This document shows, piece by piece, positions 1 through 12,380 of a DNA stretch of 64,000 nucleotides. Under the pieces are notes generated by a model. It was given only the letters and a program-made list of their open reading frames with translations, had not been told where the DNA came from and did no database searches. Position numbers and translations under genes: made by a program. The first letter of the stretch is position 1; every line of letters starts with the position of its first letter. The DNA is from Eumeta japonica (lineage: Eukaryota; Arthropoda; Insecta; Lepidoptera; Psychidae), in NCBI GenBank assembly GCA_005406025.1, contig BGZK01000712.1, forward strand, positions 186,001 through 250,000, written 5' to 3'.

Positions 1-654
1 TGCCATTTACGTTGCACTTACAAGCGAGAAAGCATATTATCTCAGTCATAAGGTATCAATGCACATAACACTGATATGTAAAGTAAACTTAAAATACTGT
101 TTGTGAATATGGTTATTGATCTGTCTGACTAATGGGTCTACCACATGGCCGATTTTTATAGAGTAACTTCGAATAAAGTGATTGAATAGCTCAACTATGA
201 AATTCATATTCATTCGGGAAAAACCTCAATTTAATTTTGAAAAAAAAAATTATCTCAAATATTCATTCACTTACGATCAAAATTTTCAAACAATTTTCTT
301 GATATTTATTCAGAACCAAAAAGCGGTAAATAAGTAAATTAGCACGAGAAATATTAGTTGGTAACTTAGTTACCAAGTCCGATACGTATGATACGTGTGC
401 AGGGGCGAAGCCACGTTCGCTGTTAATGTGCCATTGTACAGCTCGACTTGTGCATTTCCCCCGACCTCGCCGGACGTTCATTACGGAACCGAGATCGCAC
501 TTCCGATGACAATTTAAAAATAAAATCATCAACGAATACAGTTTTCTTCGAATAAAATTAATGACAGTCATAAAATAAAATATAAATTCAGACATTCGAG
601 ACGTTTCGTTACAGAAAAGTAGTGTGTCACGAGCGACTTCCAAAAGGAAATAAT
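1..654. other. Mostly AT-rich, no supported gene
   Basis: Background with one moderately GC-rich patch at about 370-505. A 126-codon open stretch on the minus strand (263-643) opens with TTG, not ATG, and its low-complexity hydrophobic translation matches nothing I recognise. I do not call it a gene. Confidence 0.6.
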
Positions 655-885
655 ATGTTCAAAGGAGGCGCGTGCCGGCTATGGCAGCACGGCGCGCGCT
701 CGGGCCGTTTCACTTGCTCCGATAGAAGGTTGAGATTCGCGCTCGGCTAAGTGGATAAGGCGTGTTTGTGTCTCCGGGAAGTCGCGCCGTGGACGACGTC
801 ACGCGCCGGCGGGCGCCCGCCGACGCGCCCCGTGAGGACCTACGCGTTCCGAACGGCTCTGTACCGCTGAAGTGATATTTTTAAA
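655..885. other. GC-rich CpG island
   Basis: An abrupt GC-rich block in an AT-rich background, with runs such as GGCGGGCGCCCGCCGACGCG near 810. Forward and reverse frames are broken by stops, and the best ATG frame (near 680) runs only about 14 codons. It may be a regulatory element or untranslated exon, by inference only. Confidence 0.5.
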
Positions 886-3582
886 ACAATATTTTGACGT
901 TAATCTTGCAGATGCAGTTAAAAAAAATCGAAAGATTTGGGTACTTGTTGACTAAGTCCAGTTTTATGAAAAATGAGTTTTCGTCAGATGTCGATATTTT
1001 GAAGTTCTTCAGTTTGAAGAAAGTTATTCAGTTCAAGCAGCGCGCTCTTTTGAATTCCTTTACAAATTTTAGACGACTTCACCGATTTCATTTTTCTCTA
1101 GGTTAATGCAAAAAGTTCGTTAGCCCACCATAAATGGCACAGATTTGGAATTCTCGGTGCATTTAGGTTAAATAAAGATATCAAAAAAAAAATTGTTTAA
1201 CTTTCCTATTTACTCCAAAAATCTAGTTTGTTGATAGATTATATAATAAGTAATCAAGATAATTTTAAAATAATTTAATTATAATCATTTTAAACAGACA
1301 GTTTCTATGAAAGGATTTGATCGCCAAAGCCGTAGTATACAAATTGAAAACTAATTAAATTAAATGTGCATGACTGCATGTCACATGAGGAGGTCGGGAG
1401 TGCGTATGTCGGTTGTTTAACTTTCCTTGTTCTACTTTCATTTTTCTGAGGATGTGCGTAATTGGCATGAAACGTACGTAGATATAACAATATAACTATT
1501 AGCGGACTAAAATAAATAAACAATTAACACTCGCTTAGATTATCTGTAAATTCTGTCGAACAATATTCAATTCTTTGGATAGGGATTCGTTGTGGAAGAA
1601 CAGATTCGAGGGTCAGCGATGGGTTGCATGTTGTATGTTAATGATGTTGCTGTTAACCATATAATTAAAATAAAATTAGGTAAGCATTTTCTCCCAAGTC
1701 TTTTTTGACACTCGGTCGTATTTGAATGTGTTATCGTAATCGAACAATTATATTTTTTAATAACTTTATATAAGACCCGATTTATTTTCGCTACTAGTGT
1801 ACATATTCTTATGAAAAATCAATACCTACGAAAAATTAACATATGCAGAATAGAAATATTATAAGACAAATTGTTGGTTCTATATTTCTAGAATTCCGCA
1901 CTTTTTTTAATGGACGCATTTAAGCAAACACTTTTAATTTTAATATCACTCGATATATTTTATGTACTCGGTATTCACAATTGAATGAAACCATATGGGA
2001 CTCAGTATCCATAGTGACGTGGACACTAGCTCCGATTAGGGCGGCCATACGGCTCAGATATCGATTAAATGTCTCGACACCACGACTATTATTACTACAG
2101 CACTATATTACACCACAATGCTATATTTTGTAGGTAGCAACGGATTGAATATGCGCACATCGAACGCATGCAAATGGCTAGATGTTTTTTTTCTATGTTT
2201 ATTCAGAATTACCGCATATGGCTCGACAGGCACTGTCTATAACTAAAATTATTAACAGAAAATGAGCCATCATAGCGTTCGTCTCAAAACAGATCTCTGC
2301 CCAGTAGTGGGACATTATACGGCTTGTCAGTAGATGCTAACTTAGTGCAATTGGCGATTAAAACATTATTTATAATATACATAAAGATGTTGTTATATGT
2401 TTATCATAATGAACATATAACAACCTAACCATAGGTTAAGCCACGAGTTAGAGTTAATATTTTGTCAAGTTCTTATTTTTGTTCTTATGTTGTTATTTTC
2501 GTTCTTACTTTTAAGTATTCTAAATTTTTAACACACAGGAAACAGTACATGTGTGAAATTCATTAGAAATCCTGCTCGTATTTGCATCTATGAAATTTAA
2601 GAAGTTATTCTTTATTAAAAAAGGTTTTTTTTAATAGTAATATATGCAAATTAGTTGCTCTAGTTTCAAGAATTTCAATAGGTCAATGTGTTAAATACAC
2701 ATCAAAGCCCTTTGAGTGTGGCATCAATCTCCTTGAGTGATATGCACATTAATACGTGCGGCACGTTGCAACGTCGGCATGCATTCAGATGTGCAACGCA
2801 TCTGTCGCGAATGGCAATCCTGAATGCACTATACCGCATCGAAATGTCGTCGCCTCGTCGAACGTTATTTGGGTAATAGCTCTTAAAGAATGCGATAATC
2901 AACATAGGCAGTCTTACAGACATAAATGTAATACCGATTTTACTATAATTAGTTAGGTTTATTATAAATCAGAAAAAAGTTGATCGAAGTTTCGCCATAG
3001 TTATTTGGTACAATGATTTTATTATTCATACTTGAACATAACATATAGATTTTGATACAGTTTTATAATTCTATAGATGATTGAGCTTTTCCAAAACTTT
3101 TCAATTTACATGACAACGGTTTGCGATATGGCTGGACCGAGTAATAATTAAATGCTTTCATATTGCGTAGTTATTTCGTGATAAAAAATTTGAGTATATC
3201 AAAGTTTTTGAATATTGTCTATAAATATAAAACAGATTTTGAAAACTACTATATAAGGCTATTTTTAAGAAAACCATCTGAGGTGATTACGATTTTCAAC
3301 ATGTTTATATTAATAAAGGTAAGTTACATTACCGTAAGTACACATAAATACAATATATACATTTTCGGATTCTATATCGTGTATGCACTTTATTATTATT
3401 ATTTTGCAATACTAATAATACAATAAATATTGACAACGCTGCACTCTAATCTTGCGCAACAACATTTCATGCTAGGTCTCTTTTCTCTCGCTGGGCTAAA
3501 GTTATGTAATTATTGGGTAAGTAGTTAATGATTGTTTTTCAAAATTGATCCAAATTTGTTAGTGAAAATCAAAAAAATGTAT
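886..3582. other. AT-rich stretch without a supported gene
   Basis: Long AT-rich sequence with short open frames of 60-90 codons that look random. Apart from the retroposon tail at 2,291-2,330, a slightly GC-richer patch at 2,690-2,870 has overlapping open frames on both strands but no recognisable product. Confidence 0.6.
2291..2330 (+). repeat. Lepidopteran retroposon 3'-tail motif
   Basis: Contains CTCTGCCCAGTAGTGGGA followed by a CATTATACGGCTTG-like segment. I know this as the 3' end of abundant LINE and SINE families in moths and butterflies (usual form CCCAGCAGTGGGA, then a GGCTGA-type end). No reverse-transcriptase frame precedes it, so it is a short relic. The family name is not assigned. 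Confidence 0.55.
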
Positions 3583-3639
3583 TAATTCGGGGAAAAAGAT
3601 TTTTCGTATTTCATAAGTAAAAAGTTGTAGTAAAAAAAT

Positions 3640-4645
3640 CTTTGTTTGAATAGCTTGTATCTGACTAGTTTTGATACCATTAAAAAAAAAAATAAAAAGA
3701 AAAATCGGTATCCCGCCATTTTTCTATTGTTTTCTTTCCATAAAAATGTAAAGTATAAATTTGATACATCTGAAGTTTTATTACAAAAAAGCGAAAAATG
3801 CGACCAAGCCGCGAAAAAAAATTGTGACGTTTATAGATCTAATGTAGTGACGGTAAAAATAACATAAAACTGATTCAAGCGCTTTTAGTCCGGTAATTTT
3901 GATGTTAAAGATGAACCTCGCTCTGGTCGACCTGTTACGGATAAAGTCGCTAACATTTTGGAAAAAGAAGAGCAAAATCAGTACAGTTTCTACGACATAG
4001 CTGAACAACTGAGGATAGACCACAAAACGGTTTTGACACAATAGAAAAAACCTGGATATCCAAAAAAGCTCGATACTTGGGTTCCACACAAGCTCATTGA
4101 AATAAATTTAAAAAATTGTGTACTCGTTTGCAATTCTCTATTGAAACGTAATGGAACCGAACTGTTTATGAAAAGATAGATAAATGATGACGAAAAATGG
4201 ATTACCTGCGACAAGAATGTGTGAAAAAGATCATGGTCAAAAAGGGAACAAGCTCCACAAACTATAGCGAAACCAGGATTAACTTGTAATAAATTGATAC
4301 TATGTGTATGGTAGGATTAGAAGGGCATTATTCATTACTAGGTGTTACCGCCTGACTAAACCATTAATTCGAATTTCTACTACCAACAGCTGATGAGACT
4401 CAAGCAAGAAAAAAAGACAAAACAGCCGGAATCGATCAACAGAAAGGGAGTGGTTTTTCACCATTATAACGACAGACTACCACACATCTTTAGGCACTCG
4501 CAAATATTGAGAGATTTTGGTTGGGAAGTGTTAATGCATCCACCATATAGCCCTGACTTTGCACCCTCAGATTCTTACCTGTTTCGGTCTCTTCAGAATT
4601 ATTTAGGTAGTGTTAGGATAACATCAAGAGAAGACTCGAAACTAC
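3640..4645 (+). pseudogene. Mariner transposase pseudogene (D34D type), copy 1
   Basis: Cut-and-paste transposase of the mariner family, which would bind the element's terminal repeats and move it. The reading is recovered only by changing frame and passing stops. At 3,913-4,130 there is DEPRSGRPVTDKV, then QYSFYDIAEQLRIDHKTVLT, the helix-turn-helix linker region. The first catalytic aspartate sits in INDDEKW (codon 4,189-4,191), just after a TAG stop at 4,177. An open 3' stretch from 4,393 carries HPPYSPDFAPSDSYLF with the third aspartate present, but the second is lost: the usual HHDN motif reads HHYN. A further stop is visible near 4,043. After about 4,640 the frame runs into a TG/TA microsatellite and the C-terminal segment is missing. 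Inactive by at least three independent lesions. Family assignment is firm; the subfamily is not. Confidence 0.85.
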
Positions 4646-4676
4646 GTGTGTGTGTGTGTGTGTTTGTGTGCGCCTG

Positions 4677-4712
<36 letters not shown>

Positions 4713-4713
4713 A
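4645..4713 (+). repeat. (TG)n(TA)n microsatellite inside mariner copy 1
   Basis: About 26 bp of TG repeats, a short GCGCC-type interruption, then about 35 bp of TA repeats. It replaces the expected end of the transposase frame and abuts the right terminal repeat. Confidence 0.95.
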
Positions 4714-4744
4714 AAATACGAAAAACCATTTTCCTCGGTCTTAT

Positions 4745-7700
4745 ATGTTTGACACCGGATTGTACAGGAAATTGGTGAATATACTGTCTGTTGTTGAATT
4801 TTGTTTTATCGTTAATTTTTCAGTACGAAGACTAAGATGAGTGATAGAAGGTATTACGACATTTCTTTTCTTGATTTGTCCAAAAATTGCTTTCCGTGCA
4901 ATAATGTAAGTTCCAGTATAAAATGACGTTCGTTCTATATAAGTCTGAAACGAAACGATAGATAAACTTCGCAAAAAACTGATATGTATTTGTGAGTGTC
5001 AGTTTATATTGGACATTAAAACAAATCAAAGCAAAGCAAACTATACACTTCTTATAGGTTTTCTCGTAATGTATAAGTGAAGAACTATTTTCTGTATTTT
5101 ATTAAAAAAATTGAAGTGCAATGGTTTCCGAGATGAGGGGGAATGGTAAATTTTTATAAATTTTCTTAAATGGGTTTAAAAGTATTTACTTTAAAATTGT
5201 AAAAAAACATACAGTAGAAACCCCTCACAGAAAAATACTTTTATTTCATACGTCACGTAGTGGAGTTTACAAGTGTTATTTTATTTTATAATTTACGTCC
5301 CAAAAGTGGCTCATAATTAAAATTAATTTATTTACGTTACACGTCCGTGTTTAGGTCACAGAAATATATATGTGTACATAAATGTCAAGTTAATCAATAG
5401 TAGTAATAGCAGTCAATAGGTTCAGTGGAAATTGTCTATGGACAGACTGACAGACACACATACGAGTGATCCTATAAGGATTCCGTTATTAAATGTTACA
5501 AAATTAAAAAAGATAAAAACGAAAATATGGAAAGTGACTATTAAGTATTGTAGTTATATTTAACTCTCATTTGTACGTACTTTGAACGCCATATTTAAGT
5601 TTTTGTTGTCTTTCACAAGCAATCGATAATGAAATATTAAAATACTACGTTTAAAAGGCTCTAAAAAAGAACTATTCTAAGGTTACTGATTTTTTTTTAA
5701 ACTTACAAGCACTCTGTAATTTCTATGTAATTTGAAAGACTTGTTTTGATTAATGTATTTTATAAAATATAAAGAGATATAATGTTATTCTAAATATTCG
5801 TACCTAGTGTTAATACATACGTCTGCCTATAATTCTACGACATTCAATAAAATTATACACGTCTATTTCGAAAATTAGCGGAACCGATCCGCGACACTGC
5901 GGTACATAAGCGCACACGTGCTTCCGAGCTGGTGAATAACGGATGTGGGTGAATTGGGAACAATCGCATTAACCCCGATTGATGGCGACGCGGGTGAACT
6001 TCTGCGGGCCTAGGCGGACTCACTGCTCTCGGATAACCCTGAATATTTATGTGAGATTAAAAGTTTTCGCCATGAATATATTGCCTTTTTTATATTAGAA
6101 AATTGAAAACTTGGCGGAATAAATTCTTCTCTGGATTATCATGTTAAATTACTTTAAATCTTTTTGTAAGGTACAGTAGAAACGTCTTGTAGTGTCGCAT
6201 TTTTCTGTTATTTATTTTATAGGTTACATGATTGAAAAAGTATCGTAAATGATGGTATCAACACTGCCTAGTGCTAAAAGTACAGTTCAGAATATTTTGT
6301 ATTGGTGTTTGAAAAATGTGTGAGGAGAAATTTAAGTTTGATATCACGGATTTTAATACTAATTTCAAATTGAAATTTCGTTTAAAAGTTTTAGTACTAA
6401 ACAAGAACTATAAAAAAGTGTAACGGATACAAAGTACGTAGACTCGTATCGTTAATACAGCAATCTTTTATGCACTTCGTTTCATTACTTTGTCGATATG
6501 ATTATTAGATAAATTAACGGGAATTTAAAAATAAATTATACATATTACTCCATCTGGGAATCACAGAAATAATTTAATCTCTTTCGTCATTTTTGATATT
6601 TAGTTTAAATTGCAATTTTGGTCAATAAATCAGAAATACATTTTAAATACAGCTATTAATCACTACTGTTTCCTTCAAAGGTTCTGAATGTTTATTACCG
6701 TAGAAGTCAGTTGAGACTTATCTTCAACGTCTAATGCCGCGTAAGAAACTTGAAGATAATCGAGCAAAGCTTTGGAGTTATAGGCGTTGGAAGGAATCAT
6801 TAGGTGATACAATGCCCTATTATAATGATAGATATTACGTGTACAAATACTCTGTAAATTAATTATAGTTGCATATTGCGTACACGAATAAAAATTGGGT
6901 AGGTTTTGTAATGGAAGCAAATATTATTTGTGAAGTATGAGATGATGTGCTAGATTTTTGTAACGACTGTGATAAACATACATTAACTCGATACATTTGT
7001 ACAAGAAATAAAAAAAAAAGATATAAATAAATAGAAAAATAAATAAAAAAACGAAAGAAATCGATAGCTTGTATAATTATAGTAAAAATATTAAATACTT
7101 TTCGCAACGAAAGCATAAAAATTCGAAACATTATAGCGAAAGAACAATTAAACAATAATGGATAAAAGTTTAATTACATCATTAATTCAATAGGTGAAAC
7201 ATCCTGAGCTGAATATGTCGATAAACTTAAATAATTCGACAGGTCTGTAGCTGTTATTGAACTGGTTAGATATACAACGTAATCTGCTTATAACAGCGTA
7301 ATAATAGCGAGCAAAACATAACAGAAGAAGTTTCTAACAACGTCATAAAATGCATGCAGATGGCTTTGCGACAGCAGACAAATATGTATACATGCATAAA
7401 ATGATGATACACTGTATCTCAAGTTTGGCAAGTTATAAAAAAAAAACATCAGGGGTAATGTACTTATAAGGTTAAGAGCATACAGTGACAATCATAAATT
7501 TTCAGTTTTTACAAAAATTCCAATCAAAAAGTAATAGGTTTCTTAAAAACTGCCACGTGGGCAACATTCAGAAGTTACGCAGCGTCCGGAACGCGAATTT
7601 CTTATCTAAGGAACTCAGCGTTGTGATTGCGGGAACGAATAATTAAAGAAGCTTTTCCTCGCTTTGCCCTGTTCCTCGAGCACGCATGGGAAATTTATGC

Positions 7701-8064
7701 GCGGGGTATGAGTAAGCGTTATTCGAGGCACGTACGCGGAATGTATGAAGTATTTATTAATTTGGTGGATTTAAGCTGTTTAGCAATTCGCGCTTTTAAT
7801 TATGTTAAGTATTTAATAGTCTTCCAACAACGCTGGCGTTCGGTTTTCACTTAATAAATTTCTTATAGAAGTTGGCGAATTTTGAGTATGCTTTTTTTTT
7901 GCTTTAAAGAATGGATCCATCTAAACTTATATTTAAACAGATTAACCATTGTCGACTCACTTAAGGATTTTTCTCCGTATACTCGGTTTAACACTCTATT
8001 AACGGCTAAACATTATTAGAAAGAATCGAAACTATTTTTTTTTTCATAAGCACTCATTTCTTTC
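4745..8064. other. AT-rich stretch with two small GC-richer patches
   Basis: No recognisable gene. Patches at about 5,875-6,045 and 7,545-7,760 stand out from the background by CpG content; the second holds a 75-codon frame (7,627-7,854) with no ATG at its start and no known motif. The rest is AT-rich with homopolymer runs. Confidence 0.6.
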
Positions 8065-8470
8065 ACACGTCCGAAAAAAAAGCCTCCCGAGCTCCGTCAA
8101 AGAGCGTCGAGCGGGCCCCTCTCGTTGAAATCGTATATAAATAAAATTGTCTTTCGGAGTAGAGATTATTTAAAGCCGCGAATCTCAATGAATACTCTTA
8201 AAGCGCGCAGATTAAAAGCGGAAAAGTTTTTGTATTTGCTTAACGCCTCACAGCTGATATAAGTGGATTGCGAAAGTTACCCCGGACGAGCATAAAAATC
8301 GCGAAAGTTGAAAAGGAAACGGGGAAATTGTTGGAGATATTAAGCGCAACGCCGCGACGCAGGCGCCCCCCCCCCCCCGTGCTTCCGCCCCGGCCGCGCG
8401 CCGGCATCGCAACGGCGACATACGAAAGTTTTAATCCTTCGACTGTTTCATAGGCGCGTGCGTAATGCGC
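8065..8470. other. GC-rich island with a poly-C run
   Basis: CpG-rich block ending in a run of about 14 C near 8,367-8,381 and the CCGCGCGCCGG-type segment that follows. The spanning open frame (8,268-8,453) starts with a non-ATG codon and encodes low-complexity proline and arginine, so I treat it as non-coding. It may be a regulatory element. Confidence 0.5.
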
Positions 8471-8999
8471 GGTAAGCGCGAAAGGATAACGAATTGAAAG
8501 TGTCGTAAAAGGATGAATTATTTATTGAGAGGCTGACGGATTTTTCGAAATATATTCGCATGTTGAAGAAGAAATAAAATTAGGATTCGAATTTACAGCG
8601 ACGTACCTTCAGGGCAGGTTGACGATCGCAAGAAAGATACCTCTTATGATTCGAAACGTCTCGTGCGGTTTCGTTAGGCCGTCTTATTATTGCACATCAG
8701 AAATAGGTGATGCTGTACTGAGGATTACATACAAATAATTTTAATTTCTAATGACTCGAAAGATAGAACACAAAAACCAGTATTAAGGGGTGCCTCAACA
8801 AACAAACATCAACATATGACTGTCTGTCATCATGGTAACAAACAATCATCTAGTATATTCGGTACAATTTTAAACGAAAAAAAGTCATACGGTTTTAACA
8901 ACGACAATGGTATCAAATGTGAATATTCATTCGGTACAATTTAAACGAATTATATTTAAAACCTGTGTGTACATTTGTATGCATACATCACCCCCAGTT

Positions 9000-9320
9000 C
9001 TTCTCGCGGACTGCTCTTTTTCACCCCTAATGACGATCAGGCTACCTTAGGCAGTCTCCGCGGACACGGCAGCGACAACGGCGCCACCTCTCAGCAGCGA
9101 CGTCGTTAATTTACAACGCGGACACAAAGCGGGCGGGAGACCGTCGCGGGCCGCAGTTAGCCAGATGGACGCTATCTATTCATCTGGAGACGAGAGGCCG
9201 GGGCTCTCGTCGCCCGACGTATTGAAATCACAATGTGAACATTAACCCGGGACCCTCCCATTGTCCGACGAGAAAACATTTTTGTGCGAGGCGAGCGCCC
9301 TCCGCTGAAAATATTTTGAG
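9000..9320. other. GC-rich island with a candidate small exon
   Basis: CpG-rich block. Frame +3 is open from just after a TAG at 9,048-9,050 to a TAA at 9,243-9,245, 64 codons. An internal ATG at 9,165 would give a 26-residue peptide beginning MDAIYSSGDERPGL. The translation looks like soluble protein and not low-complexity sequence, and 'CTACCTTAG' before 9,051 could be a splice acceptor. I recognise no family, and the pyrimidine tract is poor. It remains a weak candidate beside the alternative of a regulatory element. Confidence 0.2.
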
Positions 9321-9633
9321 CGATGATTGTCTCGCAATAATGTTCGAAAGGAATTACTTATTCATCGTACATTCTTGTTTTTTTTTTCTTTGCTTCTGTT
9401 TAAGACTAGATGTTCGTTTTCGAAAAGGTTAATAAAAGTATAAAGTCATCAAAATTTTCTGTAAGTTTTAATAGTGTAACGGGCTCGATTTTTGACCGCG
9501 TGAAAATTTGCTAATGAGTAATTTCATTTATGTCAAATTGTACAACTTTCTCCGTCTTTTTAAAGTTAAGCCGTCAGTCCCGGACGACATCACATCTTTG
9601 CTGATAACCACATTATGTTGGGAACTTGAACTT

Positions 9634-9664
9634 AAGCTTTCTATCTATACTAGATAGAAAGCTT
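9634..9664. repeat. Perfect 14-bp inverted repeat, 3-nt loop
   Basis: AAGCTTTCTATCTA, TAC, TAGATAGAAAGCTT. A perfect hairpin in AT-rich DNA. No T-run or gene context suggests a terminator in a eukaryote; it may be a MITE remnant. Confidence 0.9.
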
Positions 9665-10039
9665 ATTTTACACACCTCTCAATCTTTAAAAGCAATGCGG
9701 AAGGTACACCTCTACAATTAATAAATAAAAACCTTCAATAAATTTGATTTAATGTATTTCTAAAATATCAAATATGGATTCGAAATAATATATTTACTGA
9801 TACTTTGAGAACCTATTAAAAATTATTGTTAAAAAAAAAACATAAAAATGTTAAACATAGTCGACTACGGCTGTTTATTTCAATATTCTATTGCTTTTGT
9901 TTATAGACACTGGAACCTAGTTTAACTGGAATCTAACCGGACTAAAATTTTTAATAAAATCCTACGTGAATATACATTAATACACAAAACTGGTAACAAT
10001 TTAGTGAGGAATAATAAGGTGCGAAATTTAAGTGCGTTA

Positions 10040-10500
10040 ATTTGATATTTAAATATGACACTCTCGCGCCGATCTTGCCACCCGCAGCACAACCATTGTC
10101 AATATACAGAACCGCACCGGCTCGCGGGCGCGATTCCAAGCGCGACTCCCGAAAAGAGTCACACAATTTTCGGGATGTAATCAATTTTAAACCATTTAAC
10201 CCGGCCGCTGCCGGCGGTAAGTTAATCTGCGTTATTAAATTCACATACGGAGAACAATCGATATAACGGAATAAAATAATGAACCGCAGCCGGCGGCGGC
10301 CGTAAAACACGATTTTATCAGGCCGCCGGGAGGGACACGTATTCCGATATAAAAGTCGCAGATGTCAAATTTATTGCGATGGACCGTTGTAAAGAGATTA
10401 AAAGATTTACCGCGCGGTAGCGGGAGCCCGCGTAGTAATTGTAGTACTACGGGCTGCGTGCGCGCCGCCGCTGCTGGCGGAACGTTTGTGCGGGGAATAA
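10040..10500. other. GC-rich island cluster
   Basis: Several CpG-rich bursts separated by TAAT-type AT-rich spacers. A good donor-like GCGGTAAGTTA lies near 10,216. The open frames on both strands (10,042-10,266 plus, 9,951-10,310 minus) lack an ATG at their starts and have no known motif. Alternating GC bursts and TAATT cores fit a regulatory element better than a coding exon. Confidence 0.45.
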
Positions 10501-12029
10501 TAATTTTATGCTTATTTCACGATTTTGTTTTTATTTTAATGTATTATTAGTTTTATATAGCTTTGATTTGGATACCGACGTGTAAATAAATGATTGACAG
10601 TGCGTTACAAATAAATTAGTTATTTACTAATTAATATTAGTTTTGTGCTTAGAAATGTAAATATAAATTAGACGAGATGACTAGCACACATGTTTATTTT
10701 TAAAATTTTGGTATTGCAGGTACAAAATTGAAATAACTATTTTTCTGAATTGACATAGACATAAGCAATTTATAGATGCATTATAATATAATTTAAATGC
10801 ATAAGATTTTAATACAATAACAGAAAGTTTTTCAATATTTATTACTTACCTTGGTTGAAAACAAAATCCAATCCATTTACGATCTATTTATTATGAAATA
10901 TTACAAAAAATTAGTTTAAAGATCCAAAAATAATAAAAAAAATGTAGGAACACGAATCCTAGACTCTCATTATCAGAAATGTCTGTGCGTATAATAAAGT
11001 TTTCAAGGGAAAGACCTGAAGGTTCTTTGCTCACTGAAATAAAAATGATGTAACTGCAAATGAAAATCCTTCGTCGAGATTTTAAATAACAAACTTAAGA
11101 TAAACTCACCCAGTTCAGCCCCAAGGAAATTTCTGTGTACGTACCTGAGAAAATAAACATCAAATTAGACACTGCGAACAGTCTTCAACCTTCAAGACTT
11201 ACCGTAGAACTTAAATAACCTAATATCTTACTTACAAATTTTCAAGATTTACTATACTGATGGTATGTTTGCTTTACTAAGTCGTTTATGTTTTGTAATC
11301 GATTTCATTTTAGTACCCTCATGGTACTAGCTGAAGCTGAATTAAGGCGAACGAAAATAAAGTCTTATGCTGTATTAAAGATTTATTGTATTATTCAGTT
11401 CTATAATAGTAAATTTCGACACCAAAACAATCAATGAGATAAAATACATTTTCTTTTGGGCTGCTTGTCCGACTGTCGTGTGACAATCTGTTTGTCCGTG
11501 TGTGAATTTATAGCTCAAGTCCAATTTACATTACGTGACGTATCGTGACTATATAACAAATGATTTAGTTTGTTACACTAATAGATTATTGGTAATAGCA
11601 AATTCCAAACGAAAATTAAGATCAACACCAATCGGGGGTCGAAATCACGAACAGGATTGGCATCGTGAACAAAACCGGAGGCTAGGTAGTTTTTGAATAA
11701 AATAATTAAACAATAGTGCAAATATGTTTTCAGCGTAGGAGTTATGCATTCGTCGAGCATAATTTGATCGATAAATTGAGGACTGAACTGGGATTGGGCT
11801 CAAAAGCGGAAACAGAACCAGGATTTAGATCCGGATTGAAAGTGGAACAGAGAAAGGGAACATTACCTAAATCAATAGTGGGGCCGATGTCTGGATCGTG
11901 ACTGATAACGTGATCGGTTGTCATAAAAAATGAAGCTTCATTCTACGCCACACGGACGGAGTCGCGAACAAAAGCTATTGATAAATAACAGTAAAAATTG
12001 TGTCCTCTTTTCAATGCGTAACTTATAAA
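10501..12029. other. AT-rich stretch ending in a six-base-period repeat
   Basis: No supported gene from 10,501 to about 11,590. From about 11,600 to 11,925 it holds the minus-strand periodic array described separately. Confidence 0.6.
11600..11925 (-). repeat. Degenerate hexamer-period array, minus strand
   Basis: Read on the minus strand, blocks such as GATCCAGACATCGGCCCC and AATCCGGATCTAAATCCTGG recur with a six-base rhythm, mixing GAT/AAT/GTT with CCC/CCT/CTC triplets. Because the period is a multiple of three it stays open by accident (11,742-11,924) and reads DPDIGPTIDLG-like. The same rhythm recurs at 52,424-52,615 and 54,090-54,190 on the plus strand, so this is a dispersed repeat family and not a protein gene. 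Confidence 0.6.
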
Positions 12030-12380
12030 TCGAGCCGAAGTAAAACCGTGGAGCTTCATCACTTAGATGAGGTATCAGAGCCTCCCCGCGACGCACCGAC
12101 CTGCAAACGGGCTGGCCGCCGGCGCCGGCGTCGGCGTCGATGTTGGCAGAAGCTTCTCGAATTATGAAAAAGAAATTTCCCCAGCGAGAGCGCAATGCCT
12201 TATTAATGTCCGTTAACTTGGAGTATAAATCACAGTTAACGCTAACGCCGCCGAATAAATAATCTTCTTTATTCATCAAAATTAAAAGGAACAGTTGACA
12301 AAGGGCCTTATTTAATTAATATCCGCTTTTGGAGCCGCGGAAGGTAGGGCGCGACGGCCAAGTTTTGGGGGGCGGAGTTA
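12030..12380. other. GC-rich island with a 112-codon minus-strand frame
   Basis: The minus strand is open from an ATG whose complement lies at about 12,274-12,276 down to 11,938. The translation begins MNKEDYLFGGVSVNCDL, with no recognised domain or signal peptide. It is one of the longer ATG-started frames in the window, but its last third leaves the GC-rich block. I recognise no homologue and see no splice context that decides the matter. It may be chance in GC-rich DNA or a lineage-specific small protein. Confidence 0.15.

Larger units (their letters stand above)
3583..4744 (+). mobile_element. Degenerate near full-length mariner element, copy 1
   Basis: A Tc1/mariner DNA transposon of about 1.16 kb. 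The left end (about 3,588-3,612) and the reverse complement of the right end (about 4,714-4,738) match as imperfect terminal inverted repeats: the left contains GGGGAAAAAGATTTTTCGT and the right, reversed, contains GAGGAAAATGGTTTTTCGT. Between them lies a broken transposase (separate entry). A (TG)n(TA)n tract at 4,645-4,713 stands where the last part of the transposase should be. Intact mariners are usually about 1.3 kb, so this copy is slightly short. A TA before the left end near 3,583 fits the family's TA target, but the exact outer ends are uncertain. Shared 5' sequence shows it is the same family as the partial copy at 18,434-19,210. Confidence 0.85.

Noticed and set aside
263..643. 126-codon minus-strand open frame
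   Set aside because: Starts with TTG, is low-complexity and hydrophobic, and shows no motif or splice context. Long open frames occur by chance in 64 kb of such DNA.
11742..11924. 60-codon acidic frame on the minus strand
   Set aside because: Its openness is explained by a repeat of period six, seen at two other loci.
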